This document shows positions 30,875 to 37,609 of a stretch of 37,609 bases of DNA, one piece after another. The DNA is from a virus. Below the pieces are notes generated by a model. It was not told the DNA's origin and searched no databases. It was given only the letters and a program-made list of their open reading frames with translations. Where the stretch lies: IMG/VR virus record IMGVR_UViG_3300031250_000004, positions 1 through 37,609 of that record; one strand, given 5' to 3'. Made by a program: the position numbers and the translations under genes. The first letter of the stretch is position 1. The number at the start of each line of letters is the position of its first letter.

Positions 30875-32176
30875 ATGGCTTCTCAAGCACTTCTAAATTT
30901 TCTCAAGGTCAAGTACGACAACGGCAAGATCCCACGTCAGGTCTATCAACAATATCCATTCCTTGACGAGGTCCCCAAGTTCAGCGACGGCGGCGGTCTC
31001 AATTTCACCACTGCAGTCGTAACGGGCAATCCAGAGGGCATCGGAGCAACGCTCGCAATTGCACAAGCAAACGCGGGACTAGCTGGTGGACTTTCGGACT
31101 TCAAAGGCAAGCAATGGATCGTCCCATATGGTGACTACGATGGCGTGGTCAACATCAATGACAAGGACATCAAGCGCGCTCGCAAGAATGAGGACGTGTT
31201 CTTCAATTGGTTCGACGAGGAAATCGACGGCATTTGGCGCGCATTCCTGACGCACATGAGCTACCTCATGTTCACGGAAGCGGGACAATACCTCGCCTCA
31301 GGAACCATTCACGCCAGCAACGGAACGATCACTCTGGACGATCCGACGGCGATCATTCGGTTCCCGATCGGGGCAACGCTACAGGCGTCGACCGCCAGCG
31401 GCGCATCGACGTCGGACGCGCTCATTACCGGTGGCAACATCGGCTATGTCATGTCTCGCGATGACAACGCGGGCACGTTCGTCGTTGCGACGTCTGACGC
31501 GAACGCTGCTGCTGGCACCGGTGGCACTCCGACGGGGTGGAATGGGCAGACCATCTACCTATTCCGTCAGGGCGACTTCGGTGGCACATCGACACCAAAC
31601 GTCATCTTCAAGGGCCTCGGGTCGTGGATTCCTCCGGCAGCTCCGAGCTCTGGTGAGAATTTCTATAACGTCGACCGTTCACTGGACGCGGCGAAGCTCG
31701 CAGGGTTCCGTCTGCTCGCAGCTGACGTTGCCGGGATGAGCATTCGCAAGCGAATCAAGCGCGCAGTTGCGATCATCAACAACCGGTCCACTACGCCGGG
31801 CATTACCCACGTGGTGCTCAACAAAGAGAAGTGGCAGGACCTGGCTGACGAACTGGAAGCCCAGGGAATTCGCATCCTCGAGACCAACGAGAAGTATGGT
31901 TTCGGCACCAATAGCATCGCGCTCGCGGCTGGCGGTGGCGTGGTCAATGTCATTGGTGACCGTGCTTGCCCGTTCTCGACTGGCTACGCGTTGACGATGC
32001 CTAAGGATGGCTCGTGCATCCAAATGAAGAGCATCGACGGTTTCCCACACATCATCCGCGAAGACGGTCTCGAGATCGTCCGCGCCGCTGCAGCCAACGA
32101 CTACCAGCACCGCATTGCCGCTTACCCGGCATTCGTCGTGAAGGCCCCTGGCTGGAACGGTCGTTTCCCAGTCTAA
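30875..32176 (+). CDS. Major capsid protein
   Basis: A 433-residue protein. ATG 30875 is preferred over GTG 30869 because the AGGTGG ribosome site overlaps the latter. Soluble alpha/beta protein with elements such as IKRARKNEDVFFNWFDEEI, ASQALLNFLKVKYD and a Gly/Ala/Ser-rich insertion (~190-235). It follows the scaffold gene and precedes small head genes, so the assignment is firm from order and length. An HK97-type fold is expected for tailed phages but not shown here. A hairpin follows its stop. Confidence 0.85.
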   Translation: MASQALLNFLKVKYDNGKIPRQVYQQYPFLDEVPKFSDGGGLNFTTAVVTGNPEGIGATLAIAQANAGLAGGLSDFKGKQWIVPYGDYDGVVNINDKDIKRARKNEDVFFNWFDEEIDGIWRAFLTHMSYLMFTEAGQYLASGTIHASNGTITLDDPTAIIRFPIGATLQASTASGASTSDALITGGNIGYVMSRDDNAGTFVVATSDANAAAGTGGTPTGWNGQTIYLFRQGDFGGTSTPNVIFKGLGSWIPPAAPSSGENFYNVDRSLDAAKLAGFRLLAADVAGMSIRKRIKRAVAIINNRSTTPGITHVVLNKEKWQDLADELEAQGIRILETNEKYGFGTNSIALAAGGGVVNVIGDRACPFSTGYALTMPKDGSCIQMKSIDGFPHIIREDGLEIVRAAAANDYQHRIAAYPAFVVKAPGWNGRFPV

Positions 32177-32184
32177 TTCCATTG

Positions 32185-32235
32185 CTCGCTGGTGGGCCTC
32201 GCATTGGGGCTCACCACGCTGGCGAGAAAGTTTTT
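32185..32235 (+). terminator. Hairpin with T run after the capsid gene
   Basis: CTCGC (32185-32189) pairs with GCGAG (32222-32226). Inner GGTG/CACC and GGCC/GGCT-type pairs add a second stem. TTTTT follows 4 bases later. The stem is interrupted, so it is probably a partial terminator lowering expression of downstream head-tail genes relative to the capsid. Confidence 0.6.
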
Positions 32236-32246
32236 GAGGTATTGCA

Positions 32247-32630
32247 ATGGCAGCACCAACACTCAGCAGCTCGGCAGGACTAGAAGCTAGCTACAACCCG
32301 AGAACAGTATCCTCGGGGTGGACGTACGCACGTGACGTGGTGACCTATGGAGCATCAGGCGCCCCCACTGACTCGGCGGACCATCCGAGCATCAGCACCA
32401 CCCGCAACAGTACTGGTAATTACGCGCTAAAATACCCGCCATGTGCAGACTTCGATCTAGATTTCTGCATCATATCAGCAACTCAAGCGGTCAGTAATGT
32501 CGTAATCACTGCGCTGAACACAACCGCTGGAACCGCAACAATCGTCACCACAAACGCCGCGGGAACCGCAACCGATCCGGCGAGTGGTGACGTTATCCAC
32601 CTCAACCTTTCGTTGCGTCACAAGGAATAA
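32247..32630 (+). CDS. Small head protein (decoration-type)
   Basis: A 127-residue protein with ATG 32247 and GAGG upstream. Thr/Ser/Ala-rich with a beta-strand pattern (VVITALNTTAGTATIVTT; GDVIHLNLSLRHKE). Small beta proteins in this place after the capsid gene are often head decoration or stabilisation proteins. No specific family recognised. Confidence 0.6.
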   Translation: MAAPTLSSSAGLEASYNPRTVSSGWTYARDVVTYGASGAPTDSADHPSISTTRNSTGNYALKYPPCADFDLDFCIISATQAVSNVVITALNTTAGTATIVTTNAAGTATDPASGDVIHLNLSLRHKE

Positions 32631-32634
32631 TCCG

Positions 32635-32883
32635 ATGGCGAAAGACGGACTAGCGCTCATCTTCGGGCCCGGAAAAAAGGGCATGAAAGGCGAAGAGCCT
32701 GACGACGAAGAGATGGACGACGACGACGAAGAGTCTGAAGGCGATGACAAAGAAGAAATTCGCGGAGTCGCCCGCAAGATTCTGGACGCCGTGAAGGCTG
32801 ATGACGAGGACGCCCTCGTTGACGCGTTGGAAGAATGGAAAGGTCTCGACGAGCAATGGGACCGTGACGAGGATAAGGACTAA
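32635..32883 (+). CDS. Small acidic protein
   Basis: An 82-residue protein with ATG 32635 and AAGGA 8 bases upstream. The first ~20 residues are GPGKKGMKGEE-like, then an Asp/Glu run (~22-42) and a helical end (LDAVKADDEDALVDALEEW). This kind of small acidic protein is widespread in podovirus head operons. Function unknown. Confidence 0.65.
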   Translation: MAKDGLALIFGPGKKGMKGEEPDDEEMDDDDEESEGDDKEEIRGVARKILDAVKADDEDALVDALEEWKGLDEQWDRDEDKD

Positions 32884-32886
32884 ACC

Positions 32887-33717
32887 ATGGTCTGGGCGCG
32901 CACGCTGGGCGATTTGACGACTGACATTGCCGATCGGGTGGACTTGACTGCATTTCGCAATCGGCATCCACCCGAGACTATTCGACGTCGGTTGATCGAA
33001 TCGTACCAGCGTCTGCGCGAATGGGTGACGGACGCTGGTTCGAGCATGTTCCTTGGTGGCCCCTACGTACTCGATCAATCTAACCCGGTGCTTCTCGATT
33101 ACGGTTGCAGTTTCCCACTGAAATCGACTCATCGTGTCGGTACAACGAACACGTACGCCACTCAGATATTCACTCACCTTAGGCGTATCGAAGCTAATTA
33201 TTTGCAGGGATGGTACGACGTACCGCGCCAAACGATTTTCAGCGCGGACACTTGGGTCAACTACCAGAACACGCGTTACCCGTTGGAATTCTTTCTCACT
33301 GGGCAAGGCTTCAATGTCCCGGATGGCGCGCTCAGTAATTGGAACTCAGCAGATCCGATCAGTCAAACAACGACTCCAGATCAGGATGGCGAACTGCGCA
33401 TTGTCCTGATGCCCTACCTTGGAGACGGCGCATACCCGATTCGAATCTACGGCATGCCGGCGCTAGACATTGTGGACGACTACAACACGCGAATTACGCT
33501 CGACACTACGGGATTCGACTGGCTCATCTATGACGCGGCCTTGAAGCTCGTGGTGCGGGACAATGATTCGCAAGGGCTTTACCAGATGGTATCAAACGAA
33601 CGCTCGCAAGCTGAGGCTACAATTCGCAAGGCCATCACGCGCGAGCTGTCCATCCCAACGCGGCGACGCGATGTGTTTGAAGTTTCGGACCGATACCGCT
33701 ATCGCAGAGGATTCTAA
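32887..33717 (+). CDS. Head-tail adaptor protein
   Basis: A 276-residue protein with ATG 32887 behind AAGG. It starts LGDLTTDIADRVDL, RRLIESYQRLREWV, the usual helical opening of adaptor proteins. The middle is beta-rich (IVLMPYLGDGAYPIRIYGMP), and a helical C-terminus (ALKLVVRDNDSQGLYQMVSN) ends with a basic segment. Such adaptors bind under the portal. Assignment rests on order and general sequence features. Confidence 0.65.
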   Translation: MVWARTLGDLTTDIADRVDLTAFRNRHPPETIRRRLIESYQRLREWVTDAGSSMFLGGPYVLDQSNPVLLDYGCSFPLKSTHRVGTTNTYATQIFTHLRRIEANYLQGWYDVPRQTIFSADTWVNYQNTRYPLEFFLTGQGFNVPDGALSNWNSADPISQTTTPDQDGELRIVLMPYLGDGAYPIRIYGMPALDIVDDYNTRITLDTTGFDWLIYDAALKLVVRDNDSQGLYQMVSNERSQAEATIRKAITRELSIPTRRRDVFEVSDRYRYRRGF

Positions 33718-34103
33718 TGTCGAAAATGAGGCAACAGCGCACCATGCAAACCGATACTCCGAGCAACACGGCGCTCACTCTGCAACGCGTGGAGAAGGCT
33801 GCCAGTGACGCTATAGACGATCTCGACAACGATAAGAGCAACCGTTTCAATGTCGTGACAGTAACCAACGGAGCAACGTGTCAAGCGAAGCCCTGGGACT
33901 TCGTGGTGGCTTCAGGTGGCGCTTACGTGAACCTACCCAGCGCTACCCCCCAACTTGACGGCGCGCAGATTGCAGTAGTTTCTGCAGACGCGTCAACGAT
34001 TCGAATCATCCCACTCAATGCAAAACTACGAGGCGCTGCATCACTCAACTACTCCGCGCAATCACAAGCAACCTTCATCTGTGACGGGGCTAGCTGGTGG
34101 TAA
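33717..34103 (+). CDS. Small virion protein
   Basis: A 128-residue protein with ATG 33717 overlapping the previous TAA. Residues 1-45 are polar and helical. The rest is a beta-rich domain (VTVTNGATCQAKPWDFVVAS, ATPQLDGAQIAVVS) ending in FICDGASWW, a C-terminal pattern typical of small fibre/spike-like domains that pack strands in trimers. It may be a head-fibre or tail knob component. Not named. Confidence 0.6.
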   Translation: MSKMRQQRTMQTDTPSNTALTLQRVEKAASDAIDDLDNDKSNRFNVVTVTNGATCQAKPWDFVVASGGAYVNLPSATPQLDGAQIAVVSADASTIRIIPLNAKLRGAASLNYSAQSQATFICDGASWW

Positions 34104-37100
34104 ATGGCTGGTGAACTCGTTTCCATCCCCATTCAAGGGGGCATCGACCAAAGCGTAGCCATAGCGCTCGGTGAGCCGCGCGTGTGGCGTCTTGAGCGCG
34201 CTCGCTTCGTCCAGCCCGGTGAAGTGACGGTCAGTCCTGGCTATGCATACGATCCGAACCCGCTACTCATCAATGACACGCAGCACCTAGTTGCACTGGG
34301 CTATTCGACCATTGCCGGCAATTGGGCTGTGGTCAGCGGTAACGACGGAACGACGTGGAGCACGCATCTGATACGCCGCGACCCGGTGCACGGCTGGAGA
34401 TTTCGCAACGAGTATGTGAGCCCGGCGCAGGCGCCCAAGAGACACACTCTGCTAACGAATGCTCTGTTCAACGCAACGCCACAGATGGTTCGCACAACAG
34501 ATCCGGCGCTTGTGTTGGTGATTTCCAACAACACGTGGCTCACGTATTGGCGCAACGGCAAGATCGTCAAGGAAATGGAATTTGGCGTTTCGTCAGTACC
34601 GGACCGCACGAAATACTACGCGGCGGGCTTTTGCTTCATTGGCGCTCGTGGCGGAGTGTATCGATACAACGCGACAACTGATTCGTTCAGCGTTCCGGTT
34701 AGTCCAGGGTCAGCGACAACACTCAGCGTGTGGGCTGACGAAAACTTCGGTCTCTCCGGTTCGGGTGTCCAATATTGCGCAGTGGTTCTTACGACTGGCG
34801 AGATCTACGTGTACAAGTGGGATGGCACGAGCGTGTTCAGTACGCTTGGTGTGATCCCAGCAGCAGATATTCCGGCGGTTTCACCAGTTGGTGCGCAGCC
34901 GGGACTAATCTCATGTTGCTTCGTGAACAATCTACTGGTTCGATTTTCCGGCTCGGGTCCGGTAGGCACCGGCACTCAGATGACTCTGTATGTCAACGAA
35001 TACGGTTTACCTGGACTCGTAAAGCAATTCGGAAGTGACGTAGGACTACACTCTGCGTTCGGTGGTGTTCCGGCGCAGCCCATCTCAGAGATTAACGGCG
35101 CTGGAGTTGGCAATCTATGGCTAGCGTTCCAGGTCTATGAGAACACTACCGATCTGGTGTCAACCAATATTTGGACAATGAATGTTGCGACGCCTGCTCT
35201 CACAATTGTCAGACCGATCACGGGGCGCGCACTCAGAGGGAGACTTTCTCGTGCGCCTGGCGAGTCGCTGACATCGGTTACGCAGGGAGTACTGGTCCCT
35301 TGCCAATACGGACCTACGAGTGACCCAGCGTCGGAACTGTGGAGCGTGACGGCCGATGGAGCTCAGTTGCTCACGACGCTGCACGGCAATCAGTTTTATT
35401 GGGGCTCAACTGGAGCACAACCTTCGCCCAATGCGTTCGCAGTCGTACGCTCTGGTCTCGATCATCAGGAGACGAGCGCTCTGCTGATTGCTGGGCAATC
35501 TCGGCTCAATAATACCAATTCACCAGGGCTTGGCACTGCTGCTGTCAGGTGGGCGAGCGAGCTTGTGTCGATTGAATTAGGGGCACTGCCAAACAATCCA
35601 GCGACGGTTACTGGTCTCGGCCTACTCTCGCCGGGGTATCAGCACTCGCCACTCGAATCGTACCAACAAGCTGGTGATTTGGTATCCGGCGGTTTGCCGC
35701 TATCGATTGGCAATCGACTCGACAGTGCTGGATGTCTATTCGTACCACCAGCACCAACGCTTGCTGCCTCATCGGGGGCAGGGCTTGCTGCTGGCACGTA
35801 TCTCTACGTTGCTGTGCTCGAGATCCAAGACTCAGAAGGCAGAGTACTGCGCAGTTCACCGAGCGCGCCTGCTTCGATTACTATCGTGAGTCCGTACTTC
35901 ATTTCGAATGTGATATTTCAAGCGACTCCGTTACCAACGATATCAGGAATCGACGCGAATACTTCGCAGTGGATCATCTACCGCACACTAGTAAATGGCA
36001 CGGTGTTCTACCGACTCGGAGCAATGAGCAATAACATGTTCGTTGACACAACGTCAGACGCTGATCTGCAAGTCGCATCGATACTCTACACGCAGGGTAG
36101 CGGCGGCGGCATATCGGGAATTGTCCCGTCCTACGGTGTTCCGCCATGCCGAACGATTTGGAAGGGCCGCGACCGTGTGATCGTCGGTGGCCTTGAGTTG
36201 CCAAGACGCGTCCGCTGGTCTAAATTATTCTACGCCGGTGAAGGCGTAGCGTTCCCTCACCCTAGCTCTGCGCAGTGGTACTACGACGTAGACGACGACG
36301 TCACAGCAGTCGCGCAGCTGGACGATGCGTGGCTCGTATTCTGCCGCACAAGCATCTACGCAATTTACGGAGTTGGACCCGACGACACGGGAGCCAACGG
36401 AAGCTTTGACGCCCCCCGGTGCATCTCGCGCTCGTTCGGTTGCCATAGTCCGAGATCCCTCCTCGAGATCCCGGAGGGCGTGCTTTTTCAAGGCCAAGAC
36501 GGCGGAGTGTATCTGCTCACTCGTGGGACACTGCAGGTCGTTTGGTGGAGCGAGAAGGTTCGCGATTTGATGGGCGACGTCGGCACGGGATTGCCCAACG
36601 GCTGGATCACCGCAGTGATCGCACACGAGAGCAAGAACACCATCCACTTCATTCGCGACACGCAACCGCCAGTGGTCTACGACAAACGCATCCAAGCATG
36701 GTCGCTCGACACTGACTGGGTTAGCCCGGGCCTTACAGGAGCCATCGCTGGTTGCGTTGCTCATCTGCCTGCAGCAACCCAGACGCTGCAGAATGCGACG
36801 GACGAGAACTTCTCATTGTTCATCGGAATAGTGAGCGGAAATCTGATTTATGAAGGCTGCAACAACGGTGCAATCATCACGACGGGACCCGATGGCACTG
36901 TCCCTTGGACTCCGCTGCTCGAGACTTCGAACATCAGTTCGTTTGGTCTTATGGGTTGGGGAGCGACTCCGCGTATCTCACTGATGTTTGGAGCTGGAAA
37001 TTGCACGATTCCGAGCAATCCAATGGTCACGCTGACTCTATTCAATGCGCCGAACCGTGGCGACGACGAGCCCGATCCGATAGATGTGCCGCACGAGTTT

Positions 37101-37265
37101 ACGGACGCTTCACAATATGTTGCTTCAAGCGTGGCCCCCAAGTTCATCAAGTCATCAGCGCTTCGAATGCGCGTCGAGTGGACACGCGAATCGTTCGTCG
37201 GATTTGTCATCGAGATCGACCAGAAGCCACGCACGGAACGCACCCAATCAACGGTAAGGTCCTAA
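34104..37265 (+). CDS. Tail nozzle/hub-like protein
   Basis: A 1053-residue protein with ATG 34104 directly after the preceding TAA. It is beta-rich throughout with repeated Trp/Gly blades. The opening ELVSIPIQGGIDQSV is the type seen at the start of podovirus tail nozzle/P22 gp10-like proteins. Residues ~690-830 have WYYDVDDDVTAVAQLDDAWL, IYAIYGVGPD, and GVLFQGQDGGVYLL near 790-805, then VWWSEKVRDLMGD. It should form the propeller-like distal tail tube. The stop overlaps the next ATG (TAATG). Confidence 0.75.
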   Translation: MAGELVSIPIQGGIDQSVAIALGEPRVWRLERARFVQPGEVTVSPGYAYDPNPLLINDTQHLVALGYSTIAGNWAVVSGNDGTTWSTHLIRRDPVHGWRFRNEYVSPAQAPKRHTLLTNALFNATPQMVRTTDPALVLVISNNTWLTYWRNGKIVKEMEFGVSSVPDRTKYYAAGFCFIGARGGVYRYNATTDSFSVPVSPGSATTLSVWADENFGLSGSGVQYCAVVLTTGEIYVYKWDGTSVFSTLGVIPAADIPAVSPVGAQPGLISCCFVNNLLVRFSGSGPVGTGTQMTLYVNEYGLPGLVKQFGSDVGLHSAFGGVPAQPISEINGAGVGNLWLAFQVYENTTDLVSTNIWTMNVATPALTIVRPITGRALRGRLSRAPGESLTSVTQGVLVPCQYGPTSDPASELWSVTADGAQLLTTLHGNQFYWGSTGAQPSPNAFAVVRSGLDHQETSALLIAGQSRLNNTNSPGLGTAAVRWASELVSIELGALPNNPATVTGLGLLSPGYQHSPLESYQQAGDLVSGGLPLSIGNRLDSAGCLFVPPAPTLAASSGAGLAAGTYLYVAVLEIQDSEGRVLRSSPSAPASITIVSPYFISNVIFQATPLPTISGIDANTSQWIIYRTLVNGTVFYRLGAMSNNMFVDTTSDADLQVASILYTQGSGGGISGIVPSYGVPPCRTIWKGRDRVIVGGLELPRRVRWSKLFYAGEGVAFPHPSSAQWYYDVDDDVTAVAQLDDAWLVFCRTSIYAIYGVGPDDTGANGSFDAPRCISRSFGCHSPRSLLEIPEGVLFQGQDGGVYLLTRGTLQVVWWSEKVRDLMGDVGTGLPNGWITAVIAHESKNTIHFIRDTQPPVVYDKRIQAWSLDTDWVSPGLTGAIAGCVAHLPAATQTLQNATDENFSLFIGIVSGNLIYEGCNNGAIITTGPDGTVPWTPLLETSNISSFGLMGWGATPRISLMFGAGNCTIPSNPMVTLTLFNAPNRGDDEPDPIDVPHEFTDASQYVASSVAPKFIKSSALRMRVEWTRESFVGFVIEIDQKPRTERTQSTVRS

Positions 37266-37609
37266 TGTCCTATAGCGATTACTTGACCACAAGTACCCCC
37301 GGATACACCCCACAGAAGAATGCCGCCGGTTTTCTTCCCGGTCAGGGTAACTCTACTGGCAGCATGGACAACCCCGTGGGGGACTGGGCGCACGACACGT
37401 TCGGAAAGGCCGCCGATGTCCCGACGACTCAAGCGGACTATTCAACCACTCAATACGGTGGCAGCACCGCTGCATCGCAAGCTAATCAAGCGAACCTCGG
37501 TAATCAAGGCCAACAGGGATATAACACTGATGTCACCACCGGCCAAAGTCTGTATGCGAAGCAATCAGGTGCGGCCACCGGCAGTCAGGTAACTGGTCAG
37601 CAAGCTAAC
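37265..37609 (+). CDS. Gln-rich ejection-type virion protein, 5' part; continues at the left end of the window
   Basis: ATG 37265 overlaps the nozzle-gene stop. The first ~70 residues are polar (SDYLTTSTPGYTPQK; NPVGDWAHDTFGKAADV), then the Gln/Asn/Gly-rich repeat region begins. At 37609 the frame runs on; joined to base 147 it ends at 791 and gives 329 residues in total. Confidence 0.8.
   Translation, partial: MSYSDYLTTSTPGYTPQKNAAGFLPGQGNSTGSMDNPVGDWAHDTFGKAADVPTTQADYSTTQYGGSTAASQANQANLGNQGQQGYNTDVTTGQSLYAKQSGAATGSQVTGQQAN
37464..37609. repeat. Terminal direct repeat, right copy
   Basis: Partner of 1-146; see that entry. 126 of the 146 bases are identical and contiguous. Confidence 0.9.

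Overview
The window is essentially a complete, circularly closing genome of a podovirus-like tailed phage. The last 146 bases (37464-37609) repeat the first 146, and from base 21 the match is exact over 126 bases. A single reading frame continues across the join, so the unique circle is about 37.46 kb. Morphology is inferred from gene content: portal, scaffold, major capsid, head-tail adaptor, a very long nozzle/hub-like protein and large low-complexity ejection-type proteins are present, with no sheath, tube or tape-measure gene. I see no integrase, tRNA, RNA polymerase or DNA polymerase. The host cannot be read directly. Fairly high GC and a secreted protein with a Thr-Gly-Gly repeat linker of the kind common in Myxococcota exported proteins point weakly to a myxobacterium-like host.

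Layout. (1) 37265-37609 plus 1-11322, plus strand: ejection-type virion proteins, small virion proteins, a tail fibre, a multidomain receptor-binding/glycosidase-like tail protein with an AT-rich central part, and a one-TM protein. (2) 11333-13654, minus strand: a five-gene operon joined by ATGA start/stop overlaps and ending at a hairpin terminator. It carries a RecE-type PDDEXK exonuclease and an alanine-heptad repeat protein. (3) 13655-13785: divergent promoter region. (4) 13786-22721, plus strand: HTH protein, small unknowns, a DUF6948 protein, a striking (Gly-X)n repeat protein, an SF2 helicase, two zinc-ribbon proteins, a VRR-NUC nuclease, a primase-polymerase/D5 helicase and the large terminase. 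(5) 22722-23547: two promoter-plus-small-gene cassettes that look like an internal duplication. The first has a long hairpin-rich leader that the second lacks. (6) 23618-27365: small membrane/HTH proteins, then a lysis and envelope block (lipoproteins, a 17-residue membrane peptide, a holin-like/lipobox protein, a papain-fold protease and an NlpC/CHAP-type hydrolase), ending at a strong terminator. (7) 27461-37265: the structural operon with portal, a Tad2-like (Thoeris anti-defence) protein, scaffold, capsid, adaptor and nozzle.

How it fits together. Most neighbouring genes overlap by 1-13 bases (ATGA, GTGA, TAATG), so expression is probably controlled by a few promoters plus translational coupling. 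Five promoter candidates share a 17-bp spacer and a CA-starting -10. Two of them, before the HTH gene and before the portal gene, place the start codon at exactly the same distance (37 bases from the -35) without a Shine-Dalgarno, which suggests leaderless early and late operon heads. Replication appears to rest on the prim-pol/D5 protein, the SF2 helicase, VRR-NUC and RecE-like nucleases, with polymerization borrowed from the host.
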